A DNA stretch of 64,000 nt. Origin: Ursus arctos. Its lineage: Eukaryota > Chordata > Mammalia > Carnivora > Ursidae. The translations under genes and the position numbers were made by a program. How positions within the stretch are numbered: position 1 is the stretch's first letter; each line of letters starts with the position of its first letter. Location of the stretch: contig NW_026623089.1 of NCBI RefSeq assembly GCF_023065955.2, positions 30,534,767-30,598,766 of the forward strand, given 5' to 3'. Below, in pieces: positions 1 through 12,100 of the stretch. A model generated the notes under the pieces. It was not told the origin of the DNA. It did no database searches and saw nothing but the letters and a program-made list of their open reading frames with translations.

Positions 1-179
1 GTGTGGGTCACACCACATCAGCCCAGGGGTTGGAGGCTGCTAAGTAGGGACAAAGTATTGATTTTGTAGAGAATCACTGTCAAGTCGGACCAAGTGATAA
101 GGTTGTACTTTGGGTCTTGTTTCCATAGCTGTCCTAACTCTTCGTATTGCTTTATAATTTGTCTGTTAATTATTATTAT

Positions 180-340
180 AAATTCATCTTCTCCTATTTA
201 TCTGTTACATCCCTCTCTCCCTAGACTGAGATCTTTGAGGGCATCCTCTTCTAGTTTCCAGCACCTACCATGGTGCCTGGCACAGAGTAGATGTTCAATG
301 AATATTTCTTAAATGAATAAATCGATGAATGAATCAAAGG
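180..340 (+). repeat. L2 LINE 3'-end relic
   Basis: The typical L2 tail is readable: 'ccagcacctaccatggtgcc', then 'tggcacagagtag', then 'ttcaatgaatatttcttaaa' and repeated 'gaatgaat'. Limits are approximate. Confidence 0.65.
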
Positions 341-603
341 AGACAGGGCAATGCTGTGGGCTACGTGAGGGAAGAAATTTCCACTATCCTCATGCATTTC
401 TGTCCACATATCCGCAGATGCGGTGTCACCTCATAAGGAGAATCTACAGGCATCTCCTGTGCAGGGGATTGGCGATAAATTACTTCCAATGGGCTGTAGG
501 AACTGCACTGCCTCTCTGGTGCCCGCTGGGTGCCAATTACTATGAAAAGCTCTGAAACCAGAGGCCAGAGAAAGAATGCAGATAGTGTCTTCTGGCACCA
601 GCA

Positions 604-751
604 TTTATTTTCTTGTGTTTTTTTGGGGGACGGGGGGTTAAGTAGGCTCCACCCCCAGCATGGAACCCAACATGGGGCTTAAACACACAAACCCAAGATC
701 CAGACTTGAACTGAGATCGAGAGTTGGACACTTAACGGATGGAGGCACCCC
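604..751 (-). repeat. Can-SINE fragment, reverse orientation
   Basis: Read on the - strand this starts with the SINE head (complement of 'ggaggcacccc' at 741-751). It continues through the body, including the complement of 'aacatggggctta', to a T-rich tract that is the reversed A-tail. It is diverged from consensus, so it is older than the copy at 889. Confidence 0.75.
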
Positions 752-754
752 AAG

Positions 755-852
755 GTTTTATTTAAGTCATCTCTACACCCCATGTGGGGCTCGAACTCAC
801 AATCCCGAGATCAAGAGTTGCATTCTCCACCAACTGAGCCAGCCGGGCACCC
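755..852 (-). repeat. Second Can-SINE fragment, reverse orientation
   Basis: It abuts the copy at 604-751. The complement of 'ccagccgggcaccc' (839-852) is the SINE head and 'catgtggggctcgaactc' is the central body. It is only about 100 bp long and lacks part of the tail half, so it is truncated or was interrupted by its neighbour. Confidence 0.75.
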
Positions 853-888
853 ACTTTTCTTGTTTTTCTTTTAAGAAAAAGAAATCTT

Positions 889-1089
889 GGGGCACCTGGG
901 TGGCACAGCGGTTGAGCGTCTGCCTTCAGCTCAGGGCGTGATCCTGGCGATCTGGGATCAAGCCCCACATCAGGCTCTTCTGCTATGAGCCTGCTTTTCC
1001 TCTCCCACTCCCCCTGCTTGTGTTCCCTCTCTCGCTGGCTGTCTCTATCTCTGTCGAATAAATAAAATCTTTAGAAAAAAAAAAAAGAA
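889..1089 (+). mobile_element. Can-SINE (tRNA-Lys-derived), intact, with 16-bp target-site duplication
   Basis: Full-length carnivore SINE: head 'ggggcacctgggtggcacag', body with CT-rich stretch, 'gaataaataaaatc' and an A-rich tail. It is flanked by perfect 16-bp direct repeats 'aagaaaaagaaatctt' at 873-888 and 1090-1105, the footprint of LINE-1-driven insertion. The repeats sit in A-rich sequence, a common target. Confidence 0.92.
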
Positions 1090-4000
1090 AAGAAAAAGAA
1101 ATCTTTATTTTTTTCCTGTGACCTCTAGCTCAGAATGCCATCCCTTTTGTCCCTCAAGGAGATAATCATTATTAACACTGTTGTCAACATGGAGCGGTTT
1201 ATCAGCACAGACCAGCGGAAGCCCATGGACCAAACCCCTGAAATAATAGCTCCCCATCAGGAGTACCCAGAACCCCTCAGAGGGAGATGGGTGAGCGGAC
1301 AGCACATGGGTGCTATGGGCAGCCAGGTAGGAGCACAGCAGCTCCCCTGTAGGCCTTGAAGGGAGGCAGATGTCTCCTTCTGCCACCATGATGTCATCAG
1401 TGCTACAGAACAGTATACCCCCAAACTAATGGCTCACAACAACTTATTTTTTGTGACATTGTGGGTCATTCCGGTTCATTCTCTGATTTTGCCTGGGATC
1501 ATTTCCATGGCCATAGTCATGTGGCAGCGCCACTGGCACGAGAAGTCCAGGATGGCCAGCACCACATGTGGTCCATGTGCTGCCCGTCCGCCAGGGGGCC
1601 CCGCAGTTCTCCTCCCTGGCCTCATCCTCTGGCAGGCTAGACTGGACTCTTCACTGCATGGGGACTCAGAGTTCCGACAGGACAAGCTGGGAGGCTGCAA
1701 GACTCTTAAGACCCAGGCTCTGGAACTTGCAGGATATCACTTTCTGTCTCATTCCATTGGCCAGAGCAAGGTGCAAGGCCAAGAATGTGGACAATAGGAG
1801 GCGCAATTCATTATTTTAACACTCTACCACAGCTACTTGCTTACCCCTGCCCCAGAGTTTGGAACAATTCTGGCAACTCTATTTTGTGGTGAGTAGATAA
1901 CTTCATTGTCCTTTCTGCCAATTGTCTGCATGGATTTTCAGGAAACTACTTTGTTCAGTGGGACATTTATCAACAGCCTCCTTATTAGGATGGTCTTTCC
2001 CGGCCCACTTTTTGTCAAGTGTCGCACCCTCTAACTCCATGTCATTACTCCCGGCCACACATGCCCTGGAGCTAGGCTGCACATCGTCTTTGAGTCTGTT
2101 GAAGAGAAAAGTGGCCTGTAGAACATTTGCTCATCTGGAGACATGTGCCCTTCCTGCTGATGGGAAACTAAATCTTCGTGTGTCTTTACAATTGATCTGT
2201 CTCCTTCCAACTTCATTTTCTAGTTTCCTACAGGCCCTCCCTCCTCCCCTTTGGTTGGACCCAAGCTGTGGGGAGTGATGTCTTTGCAGGTTTCACTGGG
2301 CAAGGGTCCAGGAGCTGAGGAGACAGTTCTGGGGTACAGGGGCGTCTTTGTTTGGAGAGCTCAGAGCTGACAGCTTTATTCCCTAGAGCATCTGCCAAAG
2401 CCTTTCTTGGTTTAGCTGAATGTCAGTGCTAAGAGTTGTCCTACATAAGAGGGTGTCACTGCAGCAGTTCACGCAAGGGACACCTCTTGTAGTAAATATC
2501 TTCCAGAGCCCTCCGCCTTGCTGGCAGCTCAGGGACAAGTTGGGGAGGGAGTCCCAGCCCCCAAAAGCTGTCTGAGTGAGGGCTGATGTTGTTCGTGCTG
2601 TTTCGGTGTTTGAAGTCTCCCACATTAAAGCCGACTATTTCTTGGGCAGTGGGAAACCCTGGCTGGAAGGAGGAAGGGAGGGAGATGGGCTCCAGGCCTG
2701 CCTGGGTTCCAGGGCTGGCTCTCCACGACTAGCTCTGTACTCTGGGAGAGACACTTAAACTCTGCAGGCTTTTTCCTCACCTTTGGGGAGGAAGCCCTAA
2801 TAAGCATGGCATCCCCACGGCATGCCCCTGGCAGAGTTCCCTGTGTGCCGTGGGCTTCAGCGGGGTTGGCTGGCCGGGGTTGCTAAGAGATTGTGGTGAG
2901 TTTTACATTTTGTGCAGCAAAATTTCTTCCCTCAGGGGAATCAAGAAAATAATTACAAATGGACACATTTTATGTTAGGGCAGAAGGGCCCCTTCTTAGA
3001 TTTAGTAGGTGATTGAATTTAGAGTTTTATGGAGAGTCATTACTTGTGGTTTAAAACTTGGCAAAGTCAGTGAGGGAAACCAAGGATTCCACTCAAGTTT
3101 CTCTAGAAGGCTCTGGACCCATAGATGAGGCAACAGGAATTAGAGAAAGACAAGCCAGCTGGTTAAAGTCTAGGGATAGGGATGCCTCAAGGAAATCGGC
3201 AGATGATCTAGGCTCCTGTGTGCTTCCATGGGAACAAAAGCTTGGAGTCTGACTTAGAAAAAGTATATGCCAAACCAGAAAGATAATCAAACATGTAACC
3301 AGCAAGAAATAGGGATAATGTGTTTTCCAAGGTAGTGCAGAGTTTAGGGGAAAGGAAATGTTTGAGAGAGAGAGAGAGGAGAGAGGACAGTGCAGCTAAT
3401 ATACAGGTAACGTGCATTTTCACATTTCCTTCGGGTATGCGTTACTTTGCAAGATTTTTTGAAGACACTGCCCTACCTTGGTTACATAATTTAATTCAGA
3501 AAGCATTTCTTGACCTTTTATGCTCCAGTCCCTGGAGGTCATAGAGGGCATAGAGATGAAGGTCTTTCGTCTCTCTGCTTGAGGAACTTACTATTTAGCA
3601 CAGAGACACATACCTTCATCCTTCAACAAAGACACTGGAGTATGAGAAGAGACTGGATAAGGCCCAGGGATAGCCCAGAGAAAGGAATGAATAACTCAAG
3701 ATGGGAGGGACAAAAAGGGCTTAAGAAGACTGTTAAGAGGGAAGGCCCTCTGATGGGGTTTCGGTGAATGAACAGGAGTTTGCTAGTGGACAAGAAGATG
3801 GGCAGTGTGCAGCCTCAGCGGAGGACAGCCTGTGTAAGGGCATGTTTGGGGCTAGCAGAAGATTGGCATTGCTCAAGATACCAAGTGGGGTGGAGGTGTC
3901 GGAAGTGGCTGGAGAGGAAGGCAGAGGCCAGTGAGCCAAGGGCCTGGGGATCCAGGTGGTGGTCGGAGATCAGTGGAGGCTTCTAAGCAGAGAGGACACA

Positions 4001-5673
4001 AGCCTGCCCTTGCATTTCTGGACTGTCCCGTTGCAGTGTTAGAGGGGGCAGCACAGGGCTGGCTGAGGCTACAGGGAGGGAGGCCACTGAAGAAGCTACC
4101 GGGAAGAACTCAGGAAGGGGATGCTGTCTGAGCTAAGGCAGTGCTCTGGAACGAGGAGGAGGGCATGGATTCAAGGCACGACAGAAGGTGCCATGGTGCC
4201 TTTGGATTCCGTCTTGGGAGGCAAGGTTCATGGGATGAGCATGGATATGAGACCCAGGGGACAGTGCAGTAGAGGGGTCACCAGGCATCTGGGGCTTAGC
4301 AGGTGTTTCTGGGGGTCAGAATCAGAGAATTCTCTGTGAACCTTTCCATGGTGGCTAAAACCCAGAGAAGCTGATGGAGCAGGAGAGGAGGAAGAAGGCA
4401 CAAACTCCAGGAAGAGCCCAGAGGGGGAAGCAGAAGTGGACGTTCACTTGCTGCTCAGAGACAGTGGTGCCCTGGGAGCCAGGGGAAGAGAGTCTGGGGG
4501 AGGAAGGAGCAGCACAGTGTCAGTGCTGTCAGAGAGGGCAGGTGGGGGTTGACAGGTGTCCATTCGAGTCGTCAGTCAGTTGGTGACTGCTGATCATTGC
4601 AGTGCAGTCTGACTGCAGTGGCATTGAGGAGTGAATCGGAGGTGGGCAGCCAGACAGAATGGAAACAGTTCTTTCTGGAAACCTGGTTAAGAAGGGAGGG
4701 AAGAAACAGGTAACTGGAGAAGGAGCTGGTTTGGAGGGAGGCCCTCCCTACCAGGAGAGGCTCCGCATCGGGGGTCTGGAGGCAGAGTCGGAGGCTCAGG
4801 CAGGGGTCCATCAGGCCCACATCATGGAGGTGTGCAGCTGGGCAGCCTGCTATCTGATCCTCTGTTTTGGTCGTTTTCAATTTCCTTCATGTGGGAATAG
4901 AATAAGATGTTAGAGCTGGAAGGGACTGCTAAGTGTCCAGGCCACTCTCTTACTGTTAGAGATGTAAACTGAGGCTCAGGGAAGGGAAGGGGCTTGTCCG
5001 AACTCACCCAGGTGGCAGAGCCAGGCTGTACATGGAAATCTCTTGACCGGGGCTCTCTCAGTTACCCTTTGCTCTCTGCATTCATCTCACTTTCCATCTG
5101 ATCATCCCCATTGCCAGAAAGGCCCCCCAAACCCCGATTCCCATTATCCATCAACCCATCAGCCAGCACCTACTAACCAGCCCCTGAGAGCCTCACACTG
5201 TGCTGGCTCCCAGGTGCTCTCTGGAGCCTCTCCAAGACTTATCCGTGCTCAGTGGTGCCCGTTGCACAACTCTGGGGGGCTCCACGCACACCTAAGTCTC
5301 TCTGACTGGTGCTCCCCACAGTTGTACGATGCGGCGGCCTGGGGCCTGGGGCCTGGGCCTGTCAGGGGCTTTGTGGAAATACTCAGTGCACATCAGTGAG
5401 GAAGCCCCCAGGCCAGTGGGCTAGAGCAGACTGGCAAACCTGGCAGAGTCATTTTCCCATCGGAAGTGAGTAGGCAGCTCCTGAAATGGAATGCCCCGAT
5501 GCCAGGACGAGTGAAGCCAAGCTCTTTGGTCCTACGGGTCTGCGGAGAGGCAGCCCAAGGACTAGGGAGGTCGATGTGGTTATGGGCAAGGAAATAAAGA
5601 CTGTACATCCCAGCATGGCCAGCCGGACAGCCTTGACTCTTCTTTCTCCGTTCTCTCTCTTTTCTTCCTGTAG

Positions 5674-5798
5674 AGGAGTTTTCTTGGACACCATCCTCCC
5701 CCGCCGAGACGACAATGGCATCAGGCCAACCATTGGCCAGCGCGTGCGGCTCAGTCAGGGAGACATAGCTCAAGCCAGGAAGCTGTACAAGTGCCCAG
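5674..5798 (+). CDS. TLL2: TLL2 coding exon (probably exon 8): end of the astacin protease domain
   Basis: Encodes the last ~41 residues of the catalytic domain, from [15 protein letters not shown] to QARKLYKCP. In tolloids this segment closes the lower subdomain, and the Cys of YKCP pairs back into the domain. The acceptor is 'cttcctgtag' and the donor 'cag|gtaacc'. The first base completes a codon begun upstream (Arg in TLL2); the last base starts the Ala codon opening CUB1. Length is 125 bp. The active-site residues lie in earlier exons outside the window. Confidence 0.95.
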
Positions 5799-8700
5799 GT
5801 AACCGAATCCTGGGGAGCCCCGGAGCCTTGGTGGCCCCCACAGAGCGTGACTCAGCCACCCTTTGTAAACTTGCCTCCTCGCCGGGAAAGCAGCCTGGGG
5901 GACCTGAATCGGCTGCTGTAATTTCTGGCGTGCTGCTCTCGGGAAAGTTTTAGACAGTGTAGGGGCCCAAATGGGGGAGGTCATTGCCGGTAGTGACACA
6001 AAGAATAGATCTGGGAGCTCACAGCTTCATTTGTGGGAATCTTCGGAATTCTCTGGCACAGCTCTGATATTCCAAAGAGGAAGAAGCCATAGAGGAGCAA
6101 CAAAGAACAGAGGCCCAATGCAGTGTGTACCCCACAACCATGAAAGCCCCTCCCCTTCCTGTGGGAGGAGGAGATGTGGGTTTGGCGAAACAAAAACCAA
6201 AGGTTTTGCGGGAAGACCGTGAATGCAGGAGAGTGGTTTTAGAGGGATGGGAGTCAGCCTCCTAAATCCTCAGTGCGGTAAAGGAGGTTGTTCCGATGGT
6301 CTTGGGGCTTTCCTAGCCGTACAAGGTGTTGGTCATTGGCTAGAAATCTGCCCTCGGAGCCTGGACAATACCCTGGGGTCTGAGGAGACGTCTGCTTCTC
6401 CACCTACCCACGAGCCCCCTCCCTTTGAATGTGCCCTCTTTGCCTTCCGTCCCCTTGACATCAGCATCATCTTCCCCCCAACCTGCTGCCTTGGGAGGGA
6501 GCTGATGTTGGCCTCTTAAGCTGTTGAGCTTCAGTGCGAAGCGTTAGTTACAGCAGCCGGGGTTTACCCTGATGGGAGAGAACGCAGTTCAGTAGTGTGG
6601 GGAGGAAGAAGGAAATTCATTACCCACAGGTCCAGTAACATTTTCCAAACCCCAGAGCAGACACACAGTTTGATCATGGGAAATAGGGGCCATCTTAGAA
6701 AATCTAGGCCCTACTAAGTGGGATCACAGAGCATACAAAGGACTCTGTGGGGTTTGGTCCATCACAAAACTCTAGGAAATATGTCCATCTAGCTATTAGT
6801 CATGTGGGGGCGTGTTAGGGCTGAAATGCAGGACACACATATCATATAACCTTGCTGAATTGAAAGAGAAACCTTATAGCATTCTCTGGGAAATGCCATA
6901 GTATTTATTTAGTTATAATGTATATGCCTCTTACTTCCCCAAAGGATTGGAGGCAGCTGGTAAATACCATGGAGCCATATAGTAATGTATCTATCCTTGT
7001 AGAATGTTGATGATTATTCTAAAATAATTTCCATGGAACCCTTGGGGGTGTTGACTGCCAGGCATAATCCTCATGATGCCTGGCAGTTGTTCGGTAACAT
7101 GATATTGAAGCCCCAACATCCAGGATTTCCTGAGGCTGATGACGGGCCGCTCTCCAGCTATTCCTTCCTGCAGCTCACAAACTGCAGCTTTCAGTAATTT
7201 CAAGTCGTAACTAAAGGCAGGGCCGTTGCCGAGTGGAGGTTGAATTGCATGTAGGTAGATATGGGTAAGGATGCTTGCTTCCCACACTTGGGGGGTGACC
7301 CGTGAGGGGAGGGGCATGCAGCAAACCAACGTCTTTGTCTTTGGGGTCTGGGTCCCGGGGGGTCAGGAGGTAAGGAGCTTGTAGCTCCTATGCTTACTCA
7401 TATGGGTACCTCTTTTTTTTAAATTTATTTTTAAGGACAAATTAGAGGAAATATTTTTCACATACATAAGGACTAGGTTCTAGACTTACAACAGGCAACC
7501 CTCAGACATTCAAGGGCGGAATAGCCTTCTGCAAAGTGTTCCAGCTTCCCATACCTCTGGTCATTTTTGTGTTTTCTTGACTGTTTATTTGGTAGCAGAG
7601 ACAGGTAGCAGAAAAAGAAGCAAGATTCAAACTAATGAGTTTCTAATGAAATGAGTTTCCAAGTGTTTCCTTTGTCTTGTTGCTTCACCCACTTGTACTT
7701 TTCTGTGGTCACTGCCACAGATATTACTAGTCGTAATTATAATGGCCACTATGTGTGGAGTGCTCCCTGTGTGCCAAGCACTGAGCTGATCCATGTCATT
7801 CCCCCTTCGGGCAGCTCCTGCCCATTTTACAGACAAGAGAACTAAGGCCCAGCAAGGCTGGGAAACTTGCCCACCATATTTGAGGCCATGCTCAATCCTG
7901 AGAGCCTCAGAAGAAGCCCTTGGGTATTACTTTTTGGTGCCCAGGTCCTATTTTCACTTTTATTAGCCAGAAAGAATTGTCATTCTCCCTGACATGCTTC
8001 TCACTGATGCATCCCGAGGGCTTCGGCTGGTCAAGGGCTGTTGCTTGCTCAGCAGCCTGGTGCAGGGTGCTGCTTAGGTGGGGAGCGTCTCTGCCGGAAT
8101 CACAGTGGTTGTTTTCCTTGTGCAGCGTGTGGGGAGACCCTGCAGGACACAACAGGAAACTTTTCTGCACCTGGTTTCCCAAATGGCTACCCTTCTTACT
8201 CCCACTGTGTCTGGAGGATATCGGTCACGCCAGGGGAAAAGGTAGGTGTGAAACCACCTCAGGGAGTGACATAGCTTTCTTTGAGTTGGGTAAGGTGTGG
8301 GAGATTGTACTATTGTTAGTAGTAGTAAAAACAGCTGTTATGCTGTGAGCACCCACTGTGTGCCAGCCGCCGTGTGCCGTGCTAGCGTGCTTGACATTAT
8401 TTCTGGACTTTCAACCAGTATCATACCAATGGAGGCCTAGAAGCAAAATGTCCATGTGAATGATAAATCAAGCTCACAGCTTGTAAAACAAAGTAGGCTC
8501 TATCCTTCTTCCTTGAGTAATACACCATCAGAATGCCTTGGAAGGCAAGGATCCAATTTAGAATTCCTTGACCCCCTCAGAGTGTTGCTCTGGAAGGTAG
8601 CCATGTGGGGCAATTAGCCCCCAACCCACAGCTGGCTCCTCCTTCTCAGCCCCGCATTCCATCTCAGGAACACCAATAGCAAACCTCCAGCCTACTCTCC

Positions 8701-9125
8701 CACCTTGCAGAGAGCTAGTCCTCCAGTAGAAGTGGACTGGTTAGATGGGCTGTCTACCTCTGGGAGGGTAGATTCAGGGCACTGATCTCTGCATGCTCTG
8801 GAAGTGGGCTCAGGACCATTGGGACAGGAGCTCCAACATCCTGGGCACCTGGAGTGAGGTCTAGGAGCTATGCAAGCTCTGGGTGAGCACAATCCTTTGG
8901 GTCTGAAGATTCCATGATTCCCTGCAGATTCCCTCTGGAACTGAGCCAAGGTAGCTGCTTCGTTAGTCCTGGTCCAAGGGTGGTGTGTTCTCAACTCTAC
9001 CGCAGGACGCATCTCTTCACATCCATTATATGGGTTAGGAATTTGAGGCTCAGACATTCAAAAAATTGCCAAAATTCACAGTAAAATATAGAACTGGGAC
9101 CTGGGGCTGCCGCACTCCTAAAATG

Positions 9126-9167
<42 letters not shown>

Positions 9168-12100
9168 CACCTCCCTTCAAATCCAAGGGGTCTTCAGACT
9201 AGACGCTGCTGTCTTTGAGATGCCCCCTCTATCCCTTGGGTGAGGCTTCCTACAGTCATCCCTGCCATGGCTTGTCTCACAATATCATGACTGCTGGTTT
9301 ATTTGGCTGACCCTAAACTCGTTGAGGACAGGGACTGTTCCCCCCTAGATCTCCAGTATCCAACATAGCCCATGGCACATAGTCACACAAATAGTGTTTG
9401 TTGAATGGGCATGTGAATGGACAAGTGGCCAAGTGAAAAACCTGCAGCTGGGGGACCATGGGGGTGATGGATTTTTGGGTGCCTGTAGTCAACCGTCAGG
9501 TATTCCTAATTCATAACTGTTAAAAATTTACATGTTTTCTATGGTCTGGGTAGTAGTCAGCATATTATATGGATTATCTCTTTTAATCCTCAGAACTTCA
9601 TGTGATAGGTGCTATTAGCACATTAATTTTTCAGGTAAGGAAATGGACTTGCCTAAGGCTACTCAGTGTATTGCAAAGTTGGGATCTGAACCCAGGTGAA
9701 AACCTGGATGCTTAGCCATCAATCCCATGTTATTTCACAAAGGGGTCAGGCTAATAGGCATTGAACATGCATTCACAACCACATGGTCATGTATGCGTGT
9801 GGTAACACACAACACCCACATGCAACTCTTCCTCTGGGTCGAAGCATTTATGACAGCATGGCTGTCATCTTGAGCCTGAGGAACTCCAGGCTTGTCTTCC
9901 TTGGGGGCAGCTGCTATCTCTGTGCCTGCTGGAGGCACTAATGAGAGGGAGGCAGGAAGAAGGAGGAGGAAGAGGAAGTGTTCTAGCAATCCCTAAATTG
10001 TTGAATTGCCCCACATGGCAGAGGCTATGTGATATGTTTGAACTGCGTAAGATTCACCAAACCTTAATTATTATTGCTAACTGGGGGTCAGGGAGAATAT
10101 ACATCATTGAAATTCCTATACCAATTATTTCCATTTCTGCCTCACCCAGCCTTCCCCAGAGCGGCTAGTAATTAGCAAACTTGATTGCTTCAAGTATCAC
10201 CTTTTGTTTATCACCTCATCTCCTATGGTCTTTATGGTTCCCTAACATATTTAAAATAATTAGCCTAAATAACTATCCCATTCATTTCGATCATGAATGT
10301 GTTACTAAGGAAGTTGTAATAACATTTTCTTTCTGAAAATTTGAAAAGCTAAAGAATTATCTTGCAACCAGCTAGTTAATATGACTGAGCCCTTCTGGCT
10401 GAATGTGAGCACTGTGGGAGATACAAAAGACATCTAATTTACAATCCCTATCTTCAAGAGATTTAGCGTTTTGTTAGGGTTCCCACCCCTTACCTCTAGA
10501 GAGTCTGATGTCATTGAAGGAGGGGCATTTGCTTGGCCCAGTATTACTTTTTACACTTTTGAGGTGTTACTAATCCACAAGCAGGGTTGAGAACCACGGG
10601 TCTAGTTTGAAAGAAGAGTGACATCTCACACACACACGCGTACATACACACTGTACAACACAGGAGGTGAGCTGGCCTATTATTTTCTGTTCTCACTCTT
10701 CGTTTCATAGGAGATCAGAGGGCTTTGTGGAAGAAGGTGCTGCTTGGCCTGAGACCTGAACATTGGTGTGATCGGCCCAAAGGAAGGGGTGGGCACACTC
10801 AATGCTAATTAAGACGGGGAGCCTGTGAAGAGCACTTAGTGTGTCGGTTTGTGGAGCACTAAGTGTACACTCAGTGTGGCTTGATTTGTTTAAATTGCAT
10901 TTATTGAGTGCCTATTATGCATCAGACATAGCATGATACCCTCAATATACAGTTTCTCGTGCAGCCCATCAATAACCCAACGGTGTGCGTGTTGTTCCGC
11001 AGAGAAGGAAACTAAACATCCGAGCGGGCGAGTGAGTGGTAGTAAGAGCTCAGAGCCAGTAAGGGGTAGAGCTGAGAAATCCAGATCTGCCTGACTCTAA
11101 AAACACCTGCCCTGCAGTCACTAGAAGAGGGTGAGGAGGGGGTCCCAACGAGGGACCGTTCGGGCAGTCAGAGAAGGACTCGGGGTGGAGACAGAGGGCA
11201 CTGGAGCTGGGCCTGGGGAAGCTCCCGTTAGCACGGGTCCCTCAGGATACATGGGGAAATAAGGTCACATGGGATGGATGCTGGAGGCTCTGGAAGGTAA
11301 GCAGAGAGTTTAATTTGTGAGATAGGGGCAGGGGGAGCCACTGAAGTTTTCTGAGCATAGGAGGGGTTTGACGAACATGAGATGGAAGTGCAAGATTGAT
11401 CTAGGAGCCCTAGTGCACAGAAGGGGCAAGGGCATGGCAGGGAGGAGTTCAGGAATCATCTCAGCAGGAACAATGCAGACAGGGCTGCTGAAGGGCCAGC
11501 CAGACTGGTTTGCAGCAGGGGACACAGACATCTTAAGGGAAGGAAGTCTGTCAGCATTGGGGATAAACAATAGGGGCGAAGTAGAGATGACAGCAAGGGG
11601 CTGCACCCCGGTGACTGGTGTCACCTGCATATAGGGAAGCTGGAAGGGAAATGCTGCTGTGTTGAGGAGCCCTCACAGTCACTGGGGAGCAGGGAGGACA
11701 GGAGCCAGCCAGAGAGCAGCAGAGAGAGGATAGGTGTGCTGAAGCCCAGAAAGAGGAGGTTCAAAGCAGAGGGGCCATGAAGAACGGGACAAACGAGTAA
11801 CAGTCCTTTCGATCTGGCTGGGAAGACACCAGAACCTTCCAGCCTGAGGCTTTGCTTAGAGGCAGAGGGACCTGGGGCTGCCTGAATGCAGAAGGAAGTG
11901 GCCAGTGGACAGGGGAGAGAGATGAGCTGGCTCAGGGCAGGGGCCCTGAATGGGATAAGGCCCAGGGTCAGAGCTGCAGTGGCCAGGCAGGGCTGCCTTC
12001 AGTGGGCCCCTGGTGAGTGAAGAGAGCAGAGAAAGGATGAAGCAGAGACATGCCGAGCATGGCAGACATGGCGTGGGCACCCTTCATGGCAGGGCTTGAT

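Larger units (their letters stand above)
1..5673 (+). other. TLL2 intron (3' part) left of the first visible exon
   Basis: No coding exon was found here; in particular the segment encoding the end of the protease active-site half (…SIMHYARNTF…) is absent and must lie to the left. The stretch contains an L2 tail (about 180-340), two adjoining reverse Can-SINE fragments (604-852) and an intact forward Can-SINE (889-1089). A purine-rich tract follows between about 3,350 and 4,550. The tract around 3,520-4,100 resembles a degraded ancient interspersed repeat that I cannot name. A polypyrimidine tract and TAG acceptor end the intron at 5,673. Confidence 0.75.

Noticed and set aside
889..960. tRNA-like head of Can-SINEs as possible tRNA genes
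   Set aside because: Can-SINEs descend from a tRNA-Lys, but these copies have no intact cloverleaf and continue into the SINE body and tail.
5486..5953. 155-codon open frame around the first visible TLL2 exon
   Set aside because: Only 5,674-5,798 matches tolloid. The extensions on both sides pass through good splice sites and have no homology I recognise.
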